64,000 nucleotides of DNA from SHVO01 sp041919675 (GCA_041919675.1 JAYRTJ010000002.1:31548-95547), one strand, 5' to 3'. Counted from the stretch's first letter, positions 24,671 to 32,649 are shown. The notes: generated by a model not told the origin, from the sequence alone. Numbers and translations: made by a program.

Positions 24671-26038
24671 GTGCCCGACACCGCCGTCATCCGCGAGATT
24701 CCCTATATCGATCCCGCCAGCGCTTTCGCGCCGCTCGCGGGACGCGCCTATGCGGTGCTGCTGGAAAGCGCCGATCGGCAGGGACCCGATCTTGAAAACA
24801 CGAGGGGACGATATTCCTATATCGCCGCCGATCCCTTTCGCCTGCTGACCTGTTCGTCCTATCCGTGGACCGTGACGGTGGACGGCGCGCCGCGGGAGGG
24901 AAACCCCTTCGACATTCTGGCCGAAGAGCTGCGCCGGTTCGCCTGGAAGCCCGAGGCGCCCGTGCCGTTCAGCGGCGGCGCCGTGGGGTTTTTCTCCTAC
25001 GAACTGGGCGGGCTGCTCGAAAAGCTGCCCGCACCGAAAACCGCACCTCTGCCCGTGGACATGGTGGTCGGATTTTATGATGTGATCGCGGCCTTCGACC
25101 ATCGGGCGCGCAAAGCCTGGATCATCGCGCGTGAGGAACCGCGCGCCGCTTGGTTGAAGGGCGCGTTGGGGACCGCCGAAACGCCGGTGACGGACGCTGC
25201 GCCCGTGTTCTGGCGTTCGGAAAGCCGGCGCACCCAGCATGAAGACCGCGTCGCCGCCGCCATCGCAGCGATCCGGGCCGGCGAGATCTATCAGGCCAAT
25301 ATCACCCAGCGTTTCCACACCCCGCTGCCGGAAAAGGCCGCGCCCTTCGATATCTATCGGAAGCTGCGGGAGCGATCGCCCGCGCCCTTCGCCGCCTTTC
25401 TCAACGGCGGGAACGGTCTCGCGCTCATCTCGGCTTCGCCCGAACGGTTCCTGAAATGCGATGCGGCGGGCCGTGTGGAAACCCGGCCCATCAAGGGCAC
25501 CCGCCCGCGCGGGAAAACCCCGGAGGAAGACGCCGCGAACGCCGCCGCACTGAAAACCAGCGCCAAGGATACGTCCGAAAACCTGATGATCGTGGACCTG
25601 CTCCGCAACGACCTTTCGCGCGTATGCGTGCCGGGCAGCGTCGAAGCCCCCACGCTGTGCGGCCTCGAGACCTTCGCGTCGGTACATCATCTGGTGTCGG
25701 TGGTGACGGGGCAGCTGCGGAAAGGCGCCACCGCCACGGACCTGCTGAAAGCCTGTTTCCCGGGCGGGTCCGTCACCGGCGCACCCAAGATCCGGGCCAT
25801 GGAGATCATTCATGCGCTGGAGCCCTCGGCGCGCGGCCCCTATTGCGGGGCCATCGCCTGGCTGGGATTCGACGGCGCGATGGATTCCTCCATCGTCATC
25901 CGTACGTTAGTATTGAGCGGGGGCGAGGCGGCGGCCCAAGCCGGCGGCGGGATCGTGGCCGATTCCGATCCGGCGGCCGAATATGAGGAAAGCCTCGCCA
26001 AGGCCGCGCCATTGATCGCGGTGTTGGGGAAACTATGA
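24671..26038 (+). CDS. pabB: Aminodeoxychorismate synthase component I
   Basis: The 455-residue chorismate-utilising enzyme converts chorismate and ammonia to 4-amino-4-deoxychorismate for folate synthesis. The C-terminal domain has 'AGEIYQANITQRF', 'PIKGTRPRG', 'ENLMIVDLLRNDLSRVC', 'PGGSVTGAPKIRAMEII' and 'YCGAIAWLGFDG'. The lysine of PIKGT, rather than the alanine of anthranilate synthase, supports PabB over TrpE. Translation starts at a GTG two bases after the preceding stop and ends in an ATGA overlap with pabC. The glutamine amidotransferase partner (PabA/TrpG) is not in the window. Confidence 0.94.
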   Translation: MPDTAVIREIPYIDPASAFAPLAGRAYAVLLESADRQGPDLENTRGRYSYIAADPFRLLTCSSYPWTVTVDGAPREGNPFDILAEELRRFAWKPEAPVPFSGGAVGFFSYELGGLLEKLPAPKTAPLPVDMVVGFYDVIAAFDHRARKAWIIAREEPRAAWLKGALGTAETPVTDAAPVFWRSESRRTQHEDRVAAAIAAIRAGEIYQANITQRFHTPLPEKAAPFDIYRKLRERSPAPFAAFLNGGNGLALISASPERFLKCDAAGRVETRPIKGTRPRGKTPEEDAANAAALKTSAKDTSENLMIVDLLRNDLSRVCVPGSVEAPTLCGLETFASVHHLVSVVTGQLRKGATATDLLKACFPGGSVTGAPKIRAMEIIHALEPSARGPYCGAIAWLGFDGAMDSSIVIRTLVLSGGEAAAQAGGGIVADSDPAAEYEESLAKAAPLIAVLGKL

Positions 26039-26832
26039 AGCTGAGCCTGAACGGCGAGCTGAAAGACGCCGCCGACGCACGCATCGCGCCGGACGACCGC
26101 GGCTTCACCCTGGGCGACGGCCTGTTTGAAACCATCGCCGTCAAACGCGGCGCGCCGAAGCGGCTTGCCGCCCATCTTGCAAGACTGCGTGACGGCGCCG
26201 GGGTGCTGGGCATTCCCGTGCCCTACACCGACGCCACGATCGCCGAACTGGCCGCGTCGCTGATCGGCGTGAATGCGATGAGTGAAGGATCGCTGCGCAT
26301 CACGCTGACGCGCGGCCCCGGCGCGCGCGGCATCGCGCCGCCCGAAGCGCCGACGCCGACCTTCCTGATCACCGGCGGCGGGCTGCCGCCGGACGATCCT
26401 TTACGTTTGATGGTGGCGCAAAGCACACGGCGCAACGAGGCGTCGCCGCTCGCGCGGATAAAGAACCTCGGTTCTCTCGACAATATCCTGGCGCGCCGGG
26501 AAGCGACGGCGGCCGGCGCCGACGACGCGGTGCTGCTGAATACGCAAGGCCGCGTGGCCGAGACCACCATCGCCAATATCTTTTGCCTGATCGGCGGCGG
26601 ACTGGTGACGCCACCGATCGCCGAGGGCGCCCTGCCCGGCGTCATGCGCGCCGAAGTGATCCGCCTCGCCCGCGCCGAGGAACGGCCCATCGCAGCGGAC
26701 GAACTTGCCCGCGCCGGCGAGATCTTTGTCAGCAATGCGCTGGGCATCCGCCCTGTGGTGCGCATGAACGGCCAGGACGTCGGCGACGGCGCGCCGGGCC
26801 TGATCACACAGTTGCTGGCGGTAAGGCTTTGA
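26035..26832 (+). CDS. pabC: Aminodeoxychorismate lyase (class IV aminotransferase fold)
   Basis: The 265-residue PLP enzyme has 'DRGFTLGDGLFETI', the PLP-lysine in 'ARIKNLGSLDNILAR', and 'AETTIANIFCL' and 'FVSNALGIRPV' at the expected places for fold-type IV aminotransferases. Position directly after pabB with a 4-bp overlap makes 4-amino-4-deoxychorismate lyase, releasing p-aminobenzoate and pyruvate, the best assignment. By motif alone, a branched-chain or D-amino-acid aminotransferase could not be excluded. Confidence 0.9.
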   Translation: MKLSLNGELKDAADARIAPDDRGFTLGDGLFETIAVKRGAPKRLAAHLARLRDGAGVLGIPVPYTDATIAELAASLIGVNAMSEGSLRITLTRGPGARGIAPPEAPTPTFLITGGGLPPDDPLRLMVAQSTRRNEASPLARIKNLGSLDNILARREATAAGADDAVLLNTQGRVAETTIANIFCLIGGGLVTPPIAEGALPGVMRAEVIRLARAEERPIAADELARAGEIFVSNALGIRPVVRMNGQDVGDGAPGLITQLLAVRL

Positions 26833-26946
26833 TCCTTTTTCCCTCCCCTTTCAGGTAGGGCTACCGCATATGAACAAAATCGTCGTCCTGGCGCTTGACG
26901 CGCGGGTGGCACCCTTGTGTGCGGCGGCCCCGATGCGCGTGTGCGA

Positions 26947-26968
26947 TTCCCCTGCCCTTGCAGGGGGA
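26947..26968. repeat. Short GC palindrome between convergent pabC and ialB-like genes
   Basis: CCCCTGC (26949-26955) pairs with GCAGGGG (26960-26966) around a CCTT loop, with two more weak pairs outside. The loop and stem resemble the REP-like palindromes elsewhere in the window. It lies in the 149-bp gap between convergent genes, where a bidirectional end signal is expected. Confidence 0.5.
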
Positions 26969-26981
26969 GGAAAAAACCAAA

Positions 26982-27491
26982 CTAATTCGGCTTCTTACAC
27001 GTATCGCTGATGGCCTTGTAGGCGGCGGTGAAGCCGCTGAGGGAGAAGGTGTCCGTGGTGTTGGTGCCGCGGCTGGAGGTGCCGCGCACGACGGCGCTGT
27101 TGCCCTTGATCATGGCCTGCGCGATGGAGCGGTCGGTCTTGGAATCGCGCGCCCAGGCGCGGTCGCTGCCCGTCGTGAACAATTCGAACTTTTGCGCGCC
27201 CACCGTCACCAGAGCGTCGGTGTCGGGTTTGTACTGATAACCGGCGACGATGCTGACGACGTCGAAGGCTTTCTCGCCGGGGCGGTGAGTGATCAGCATC
27301 AAGACTTCGTCGCGGCTTTTATAATTGCCGTCCGACTTGTCCGGCTTGGCGGCCATGTAACAGACCGGCTGTTTGTTCTCGGTATAAGTGTAAGCGGTCC
27401 ATTTGCCGTGGGTGCCGATCACCGTGACGTCCTGGGCGAAAGCCGAACCGGTAAAGGCGCAAAAACCGAGAGCAAGGAGCGCAAGCCGCAT
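26982..27491 (-). CDS. Secreted invasion-associated locus B (IalB)-like protein
   Basis: The 169-residue precursor has a signal peptide (1-19, ending GSAFA) and the IalB-family pattern: 'GKWTAYTYTENKQPVCYMAAKP', 'LMLITHRPGEKAFDVVSIVAGYQY', 'AWARDS', 'AMIKGNSAVVRGTSSRGTNTTDTFSLSGFTAAYKAI' and a final cysteine (SDTCKK). The two cysteines can form a disulfide. The family was named in Bartonella but is widespread in free-living alphaproteobacteria as a periplasmic protein of unknown mechanism. It is the last gene of the scoA-scoB-methyltransferase group (50-bp gap), and its ribosome-binding site lies inside a two-part hairpin. Confidence 0.85.
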   Translation of the reverse strand: MRLALLALGFCAFTGSAFAQDVTVIGTHGKWTAYTYTENKQPVCYMAAKPDKSDGNYKSRDEVLMLITHRPGEKAFDVVSIVAGYQYKPDTDALVTVGAQKFELFTTGSDRAWARDSKTDRSIAQAMIKGNSAVVRGTSSRGTNTTDTFSLSGFTAAYKAISDTCKKPN

Positions 27492-27493
27492 CA

Positions 27494-27534
27494 GATATAC
27501 CTCTTAAAGAACGGGGCGTTCTTTCGAGTATATC
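27494..27534 (-). promoter_or_regulatory. Two-part hairpin holding the ialB-like ribosome-binding site
   Basis: On the minus strand an outer stem (GATATAC 27534-27528 with GTATATC 27500-27494) encloses an inner stem (AAAGAACG 27524-27517 with CGTTCTTT 27513-27506) with a 3-nt loop. The Shine-Dalgarno AAGAGG lies in the internal loop and outer stem, and the ATG follows the hairpin by 2 nt. The structure could gate translation, as in RNA thermometers. Confidence 0.6.
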
Positions 27535-27541
27535 AAAAAAT

Positions 27542-28093
27542 CTAGTCTTCGTCGCCGTCCCGGTCAGCGAGCGCGACTTCGGCCAAGGGCGGCGTGGTGC
27601 GGAAGCGTTCCGGCAGCGGCGGACCGCCCGGCATGACGGGACGGTCGGGAAAGCGGCGCATGTTGAGGACGCGGTCGTACATCACCACCACGCCCGCGAT
27701 GCCGACGTTGAGGCAGAACTTGGTCGGGATCTTGATGATGTGATCGCAGCGCGCGACGAGCGCCGGCGACAGCGAGCTTTTCTCGGCGCCCATGATGTAG
27801 GCCGCGCAACGCGGGTGGGTGAAACTCGGCAGTTCCACCGCGTCATCCATCAACTCGACGCCCACCAGCGCACAGCCCTTCGGCAGAAGAAGCCGGTCGA
27901 CGCTGGGGAAGGTGTAGAACGGCAGGTTCGCCAAGGTGTCGGACGTATCGGCCAGCGTGCCTTCGGACCGCTTGTAGGTGGCGGCCACGGTGAAGACGAA
28001 GCTGGCGTCGAAGGCATGCGCCGAGCGGAACAGATTGCCGACGTTAAAGGGCTTGTTGATGCCTTCAACGCCGATGCCGAAATAACCGCGCAT
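27542..28093 (-). CDS. SpoU/TrmH-family RNA 2'-O-methyltransferase
   Basis: The 183-residue protein shows the three SPOUT motifs: 'NKPFNVGNLFRSA' (motif 1), 'AAYIMGAEKSSLS' (motif 2) and 'IKIPTKFCLNVGIAGVVVMYDR' (motif 3, with LNVG in place of the usual LNVS). It is shorter than TrmB/RlmB proteins because it lacks an N-terminal RNA-binding domain. The substrate is a tRNA or rRNA ribose, not further assignable. The ATG at 28093 fits the family start and lies 5 bp after the scoB stop. The frame upstream to 28279 only overlaps scoB. The C-terminus has a proline-rich acidic tail. Confidence 0.85.
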   Translation of the reverse strand: MRGYFGIGVEGINKPFNVGNLFRSAHAFDASFVFTVAATYKRSEGTLADTSDTLANLPFYTFPSVDRLLLPKGCALVGVELMDDAVELPSFTHPRCAAYIMGAEKSSLSPALVARCDHIIKIPTKFCLNVGIAGVVVMYDRVLNMRRFPDRPVMPGGPPLPERFRTTPPLAEVALADRDGDED

Positions 28094-28098
28094 CGAAA

Positions 28099-28749
28099 TT
28101 AGGCCGCCTTCACACCCGGCGCGATCTTGAAGTCCGGACCGGTCTTGGCGCGGACTTCGTCGACGGTCACACCCGGCGCGATGTCCACCAGGGTCAAGCC
28201 CGGACGGCCCACTTCGAACACGCAGAGGTCGGTGACGATCATGTGCACGACGCGTTTGCCGGTGAGCGGCAGGGTGCATTCCTTCAGGATCTTCTTCTCG
28301 TCGCCCTTGGCCACATGTTCCATGAGCACGATCACGCGCGGCACGCCGGCCACGAGATCCATGGCCCCGCCCATGCCCTTCACCATCTTGCCCGGGATCA
28401 TCCAGTTGGCGAGATCACCGTCGTCGGTGACCTGAAGCGCACCGAGGATGGAGAGGTTGATATGGCCGCCGCGGATCATCGCGAAGGAGGTGGCGCTGTC
28501 GAAGAAGCTGGTGGTCGGCAGCTTGGTGATGGTTTGCTTACCGGCGTTGATGAGGTCGGCGTCTTCCTCGCCTTCGAACGGGAACGGACCCATGCCGAGC
28601 ATGCCGTTCTCGCTCTGGAGCTGGATCGACATGCCGGCCGGCACATGATTGGCCACCAGAGTCGGGATGCCGATACCGAGGTTCACGTAGAAGCCGTCTT
28701 TGAGTTCACGAGCCGCCCGGGCAGCCATTTGGTCACGATCCCATGCCAT
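28099..28749 (-). CDS. scoB: 3-oxoacid CoA-transferase, subunit B
   Basis: The 216-residue beta subunit of succinyl-CoA:3-ketoacid CoA-transferase has 'DGFYVNLGIGIPTLVANHVP', the active-site glutamate in QSENGMLGMGPFP that forms the CoA thioester, 'SILGALQVTDDGDLANWMIPG' and 'GGAMDLVAGV'. With ScoA it activates acetoacetate using succinyl-CoA, in ketone-body or polyhydroxyalkanoate breakdown. It lies 13 bp downstream of scoA on the minus strand and 5 bp upstream of the methyltransferase gene. Length matches the family. Confidence 0.95.
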   Translation of the reverse strand: MAWDRDQMAARAARELKDGFYVNLGIGIPTLVANHVPAGMSIQLQSENGMLGMGPFPFEGEEDADLINAGKQTITKLPTTSFFDSATSFAMIRGGHINLSILGALQVTDDGDLANWMIPGKMVKGMGGAMDLVAGVPRVIVLMEHVAKGDEKKILKECTLPLTGKRVVHMIVTDLCVFEVGRPGLTLVDIAPGVTVDEVRAKTGPDFKIAPGVKAA

Positions 28750-28762
28750 CTCTGCGCGCTCC

Positions 28763-29479
28763 CTATTCCGCCGCCGCGCGCTTGCGCACGGTCCGCTGTT
28801 CGATACGTTTGCTGGGGGTTTTCACGGTGATCATGCGCTGGACGAAGATGCCCGGCGTATGGATGTGGTCCGCGTCGAGGGCGCCTTGGGGCACCATTTC
28901 CTCGACCTCGGCAACCGTGATCTTGGCGGCGGTGGCCATCATCGGATTGAAGTTGCGCGCCGTCATCCGGTAGACGAGGTTGCCTTCCGGGTCGGCCTTC
29001 CAGGCGTGCACAAGCGCGAGATCGGCGAATAGACCGCGCTCCATGACATAGTGGCGTCCATCGAACTCGCGGGTTTCCTTACCCTCGGCGACCTTGGTGC
29101 CGTAGCCGGTGGCGGTGAAGAAGGCCGGGATGCCGGCGCCGCCGGCGCGGATGCGTTCGGCCAGCGTGCCTTGCGGGTTGAATTCGATCTCCAGCTCGCC
29201 GGCGAGGAATTGTTTGGCGAAGGTCGCGTTTTCGCCGACGTAGGAGCTGATCATCTTCTTGATCTGGCGCGTGGTCAGCAACCGGCCAAGGCCGACATCG
29301 TCGATGCCCGCGTTGTTCGAGATGACCGTCAAGCCCTTCACGCCGGACTCGCGGATGGCTTCGATGAGGACTTCGGGGATCCCGCAGAGTCCAAAACCGC
29401 CGGACATAATGGTCATGTCATCGCGGAGCAGGCCCGCGAGGGCGGATTTCGCATCCGAATAAAGTTTGTTTACGGCCAC
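28763..29479 (-). CDS. scoA: 3-oxoacid CoA-transferase, subunit A
   Basis: The 238-residue alpha subunit shows 'MTIMSGGFGLCGIPEVLIEAI', 'VISNNAGIDDVGLGRLL', 'SYVGENATFAKQFLAGELEIEFNPQGTLAERIRAGGAGIPAFFT' and 'YRMTARNFNPMMATAA', all standard for ScoA/AtoD proteins. It begins a minus-strand unit with scoB, the methyltransferase and the IalB-like gene. A Shine-Dalgarno (CAGGAGATCAT just before the ATG) is present. The 112-bp gap to the divergent EamA transporter must carry its promoter. Confidence 0.95.
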   Translation of the reverse strand: MAVNKLYSDAKSALAGLLRDDMTIMSGGFGLCGIPEVLIEAIRESGVKGLTVISNNAGIDDVGLGRLLTTRQIKKMISSYVGENATFAKQFLAGELEIEFNPQGTLAERIRAGGAGIPAFFTATGYGTKVAEGKETREFDGRHYVMERGLFADLALVHAWKADPEGNLVYRMTARNFNPMMATAAKITVAEVEEMVPQGALDADHIHTPGIFVQRMITVKTPSKRIEQRTVRKRAAAE

Positions 29480-29591
29480 CTATGATCTCCTGGTCCTTAT
29501 GGGCGTCCCGGTGGCTATCTAATACCTGGGTTTCAAAACGGACGGTACGCATCTTTTGCCGTTTGGGAGGAAAGCCGACGACGCCCCTGCC

Positions 29592-30581
29592 ATGCACCAA
29601 ACGTATGGCTTGAAAGGGCTTTCTTGCGCTAGGACTGAACGTTCCCCGCTGAACGTTCCCCGGCCCACACCTCGCGAGCGCCTCCCCTTGTCTCAGGCCC
29701 CCACCGATAACCTGCGCGGCGCGCTGTGGATGCTGGCGAGCTCTTTATGTTTCGCGACCAGCGGCCTCGCGGTGAAGACGGTGGGCGCGGACCTGCCCGT
29801 GGCCGTGGTCGGCTTCTTCCGGGTGGTCTTCGGGGTGTTCTTTGTTCTCCCGATGCTGATTCAACGGGGCCTGCCGATTTTCTACACCAAGCAGCCGGGT
29901 TGGCACTTCGTGCGCCTGTTGGGCTCGACGGGAAGTATTTTGTTCGGCTTCTATGCGGTGACCCACCTGCCCTACGCGACGGCGGTATCGCTGTCCTTCA
30001 CCCGCCCGCTGTTCATCATCCTGATTGCGGTCATCTTCTTGGGAGAGGTCGTGCGCTGGCGCCGCGGCCTCGCGACGGTGATGGGTTTCGCCGGCGTCAT
30101 CGTCATGCTCGGCCCCGCCGACGTGGGCTTCAGCCTGCCCGCCCTCTCGGCGCTGGCGGCGGCCGCGTCGGTATCGGTTGCCTTGGCGGTGATCCGCAAA
30201 CACGCCGGCACGGAAGGCATGGCGTTCATGTCCTGGTTCTTCGTCGGCTCCATCGTGCTGCTGGCGCCGTTTGCAATCTATTTCTGGGAAACGCCGCGCG
30301 GCATTCAGTGGGCTTATTTGGTGTACATCGGCGTGGTGGCGAGCACGGGGCAGTATTGCCTGATCCGCTCGCTGATGATCGCCGAAGCGACCGTGGTCTC
30401 GCCCATCGATTACTCACAGATCATCATCGCCGCCATCGCCGGCTTCTATCTGTTCGGCGAGAAACCGACGATCTGGACGGGGGTCGGCACCGGGGTGATC
30501 GTGCTGGCGACCTTGTACATCCTCTTCCGCGAAGCGCGGCTGAAGACCCATCCGGACGCGACACCGGCGATCAAAGAGTAG
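29592..30581 (+). CDS. EamA/DMT-superfamily transporter
   Basis: Ten predicted transmembrane helices in two EamA repeats, beginning near 'NLRGALWMLASSLCFATSGLAVK' and ending 'GVGTGVIVLATLYILF', with the typical 'LPYATAVSLSFTRPLFI' and 'VVSPIDYSQIIIAAI' segments before the fifth and tenth helices. Members export metabolites or amino acids; the substrate is unknown. The start is uncertain. ATG 29592 is used here, but the 14-bp tandem repeat at 29635-29662 in the presumed N-terminal extension suggests translation could begin later (TTG 29688). The 3' end overlaps the convergent phhB gene by 11 bp. Confidence 0.8.
   Translation: MHQTYGLKGLSCARTERSPLNVPRPTPRERLPLSQAPTDNLRGALWMLASSLCFATSGLAVKTVGADLPVAVVGFFRVVFGVFFVLPMLIQRGLPIFYTKQPGWHFVRLLGSTGSILFGFYAVTHLPYATAVSLSFTRPLFIILIAVIFLGEVVRWRRGLATVMGFAGVIVMLGPADVGFSLPALSALAAAASVSVALAVIRKHAGTEGMAFMSWFFVGSIVLLAPFAIYFWETPRGIQWAYLVYIGVVASTGQYCLIRSLMIAEATVVSPIDYSQIIIAAIAGFYLFGEKPTIWTGVGTGVIVLATLYILFREARLKTHPDATPAIKE
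29635..29662. repeat. Perfect 14-bp tandem duplication
   Basis: CTGAACGTTCCCCG occurs at 29635-29648 and again at 29649-29662. Because 14 is not a multiple of three, the duplication would change reading frame between copies. This suggests that the segment is a leader and not conserved coding sequence. Confidence 0.85.
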
Positions 30582-30879
30582 CGCCGAGGACGTCCGCGGC
30601 CGTGTCGATGAATGTCGCGAGCGCCACATCGCGTTCAGAAAGCCCCTCGCACTCATGTGTCGTCAGAGTCACATCGACGCGGTTGTAGACATTGAACCAC
30701 TCGGGATGATGGTCCATCCTCTCGGCCTTCATCGCCACGCGCGTCATGAAGGCGAAGGCCGTGTTGAAGTCCTTGAACGTGAGCGAGCGCGCGATGGCGT
30801 CGCGTCCCGTCACCTCGCGCCACCCGGACAATGATTTGAGCGCGCCCGCCCGTTTCTCGCCCGTCAGTTTCTGCACCAT
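30571..30879 (-). CDS. phhB: 4a-hydroxytetrahydrobiopterin dehydratase (PCD/DCoH)
   Basis: The 102-residue protein has the family signature 'KAERMDHHPEWFNVYNRVDVTLTTHECEGLSERD', including the conserved histidine pair and the PEW motif. It recycles pterin carbinolamine after aromatic amino acid hydroxylation; related proteins act in molybdopterin metabolism. No phenylalanine hydroxylase is nearby. AAGGA precedes the ATG at 6-7 nt. Only 12 bp separate its start from the divergent metallopeptidase start, so its promoter must lie within that neighbour. Confidence 0.94.
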   Translation of the reverse strand: MVQKLTGEKRAGALKSLSGWREVTGRDAIARSLTFKDFNTAFAFMTRVAMKAERMDHHPEWFNVYNRVDVTLTTHECEGLSERDVALATFIDTAADVLGATL

Positions 30880-30891
30880 GGTTCGATCCTT

Positions 30892-31320
30892 ATGAGCAAA
30901 ACAGCTGAAATCATCCCGCCGAGCCTCGCGGATATCGACACTCTAGCGCGCGAAGCCCTGGGCGTCCTGCCCGAGGAGCTGCGCGCGTTCACCGAAGGCG
31001 TCGTGGTGCTGGTGCAGGAATTTCCCGATGACGCCGTGATGGCGGAGATGGAGCTGGAGAGCCCCTTCGATATCCTGGGTCTCTATTCAGGTGTATCGCT
31101 GGCGGAAAAGCGCGTCGAGGCGTCGGGCGGCATGCCGGACATGGTGTTCCTCTACCGCCGCCCGATCCTCGACTACTGGTGCGAGACCGGCGAGGACCTG
31201 AAGCATGTCGTAAGACATGTGTTGATCCACGAAATCGGCCATCACTTCGGATTCTCGGACGAGGAGATGGAGACGCTGGAGACGATTGCGGAAGCGGAAG
31301 ACAACGCGAGAAAAGATTAG
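30892..31320 (+). CDS. Small zincin-like metallopeptidase family protein
   Basis: The 142-residue acidic protein carries the zinc-binding helix HEIGHHFGFSDEEME (H113, E114, H117) near its C-terminus and a preceding 'DMVFLYRRPILDYWCETGEDLKHVVRHVLI' segment, as in the short 'metallopeptidase family' (DUF1025-type) proteins. These are compact zincins of about 110-140 aa with unknown substrates. No signal peptide is seen, so it is cytoplasmic. The ATG used lacks a clear Shine-Dalgarno and is separated from the divergent phhB ATG by only 12 bp. Confidence 0.85.
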   Translation: MSKTAEIIPPSLADIDTLAREALGVLPEELRAFTEGVVVLVQEFPDDAVMAEMELESPFDILGLYSGVSLAEKRVEASGGMPDMVFLYRRPILDYWCETGEDLKHVVRHVLIHEIGHHFGFSDEEMETLETIAEAEDNARKD

Positions 31321-31328
31321 AAACATCT

Positions 31329-31356
31329 TGTCGCCCCGGCGAAAGCCGGGGCGACA
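31329..31356. repeat. REP-like palindrome, GC variant (copy 2)
   Basis: A perfect 12-bp stem (31329-31340 with 31345-31356) around a GAAA loop, lying between the convergent metallopeptidase and cobB genes. Read on the minus strand its core is CCCCGGC-TTTC-GCCGGGG, a variant of the palindromes at 6898 and 32713. Confidence 0.85.
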
Positions 31357-31362
31357 CCTGCG

Positions 31363-32127
31363 TTAAAGGCTCGACGTGAGCAATGCCTTCACATACGCCG
31401 GCACGATCCGGCTTGCCGGGCCGTAATGACTTTCCTCGAACATGGACGCGCCCGCCGACGGCTCGAGATTGAGTTCGACCGTGTGCGCGCTGCCGTTGCG
31501 GCGGATCGCGGCGACAAAACCGGCGGCGGGATAGACGTTGCCCGACGTGCCGATGGAGATGAACAGATCGCAGTTGGACAAAGCCCAACCGATGCGGTCC
31601 ATCTCAAGCGGCATTTCGCCGAACCAGACGACGTGCGGGCGCATGCCGCCCGCTTTGCCGCAGGCCTCGCAAACATCGCGTACGGACATGTCGCCGGTCC
31701 ACTCGACGGTGTTCTCACAAGCATTGCAGCGCGCCTTGGAATGAACACCGTGCATGTGCAGCAGGCTGGTGGAACCGGCCTGTTCGTGCAGCGTGTCGAC
31801 GTTCTGCGTGATGATCAGCACTTCGCCGGGCCACCGGGCCTCCAGTTCCGCCAGGGCAAAGTGAGCGGGGTTCGGGCTGATCTTGCGGGTGCGGTTGAGC
31901 GCGCGGCGCATGTTGTAGAAGGCGTGCACCTTTTCAGGGTCGCGCGCGAAAGCCTGCGGCGTCGCGACATCTTCAAGGCGCACCTTGGACCAGATACCGC
32001 CGGCGTCGCGGAACGTGTCGAGCCCAGATTCCTTCGAAATCCCGGCGCCCGTGAGAATGACGATGCGTCCTTCCCGCGGCGGGAGAACGTCAGGTGTGAG
32101 CGCGGCGGGAACAGTGCTTTCCGTCAT
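31363..32127 (-). CDS. cobB: NAD-dependent protein deacylase (Sir2 family, SIRT5-like class)
   Basis: The 254-residue sirtuin has the NAD-binding 'ILTGAGISKESGLDTFRD', 'ITQNVDTLHEQAG', the catalytic histidine H126 in LHMHGVH and a zinc ribbon (C134, C137, C153, C156). The Y71/R74 pair (FYNMRRA) that defines SIRT5-type enzymes is present, so desuccinylation/demalonylation is expected as well as deacetylation. It regulates metabolic enzymes such as acetyl-CoA synthetase in other bacteria. The gene diverges from the phosphatase gene with a 42-bp gap. Confidence 0.93.
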   Translation of the reverse strand: MTESTVPAALTPDVLPPREGRIVILTGAGISKESGLDTFRDAGGIWSKVRLEDVATPQAFARDPEKVHAFYNMRRALNRTRKISPNPAHFALAELEARWPGEVLIITQNVDTLHEQAGSTSLLHMHGVHSKARCNACENTVEWTGDMSVRDVCEACGKAGGMRPHVVWFGEMPLEMDRIGWALSNCDLFISIGTSGNVYPAAGFVAAIRRNGSAHTVELNLEPSAGASMFEESHYGPASRIVPAYVKALLTSSL

Positions 32128-32169
32128 GGTTCCTCGGCCTTACCATGGCCGTGAATGAGGAGCCAGAAT

Positions 32170-32649
32170 ATGAAGCGCGTTCTGTTTGTCTGCACCGGGA
32201 ACATCTGCCGTTCACCCACGGCCGAGGGCGTTTTCCGTCACTTCGTGGAAGAGGCGGGTTACGGCGCGATGATTGAAAGCCGGTCCGCGGGCACGCACGG
32301 CTATCACATTGGCGAGGGACCGGATCCGCGCACGGTCGCGGCGGCCAAGCGGCGCGGTTTCGACCTTTCGGCACAGCGGGCGCAGAAAGTGAGGATCGAG
32401 GACTTTCAAACCTTTGACCTGATCCTGGCCATGGACCGCGGGCATCTCGCGCATTTGGAAGCCCTGCGCCCGAACGGCGCGAGGGCCGAGGTGCGTTTGT
32501 TCCTGGCGTATCACCCGGACGGCACGCTGGAAGACGTGCCCGATCCCTATTACGGCGGCCCGGACGGTTTCGAACATGTGCTCGATATGATCGAGCAGGC
32601 CAGCAAGCAACTGCTCGGCCGGATGTCCGCCGGGTTCAAAAAGAAATGA
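32170..32649 (+). CDS. Low-molecular-weight protein tyrosine phosphatase
   Basis: The product (159 aa from the chosen start) begins 'MKRVLFVCTGNICRSPTAEG', containing the CX5R phosphate loop (CTGNICR). It ends its catalytic domain with the general-acid aspartate in 'VPDPYYGGPDGFEHVLDMIE'. It dephosphorylates tyrosine residues, and in bacteria often opposes tyrosine kinases of exopolysaccharide export. I chose ATG 32170 because a GGAG motif stands about 8 nt before it; an in-frame ATG at 32155 overlaps that motif. No kinase gene is adjacent. Confidence 0.93.
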   Translation: MKRVLFVCTGNICRSPTAEGVFRHFVEEAGYGAMIESRSAGTHGYHIGEGPDPRTVAAAKRRGFDLSAQRAQKVRIEDFQTFDLILAMDRGHLAHLEALRPNGARAEVRLFLAYHPDGTLEDVPDPYYGGPDGFEHVLDMIEQASKQLLGRMSAGFKKK

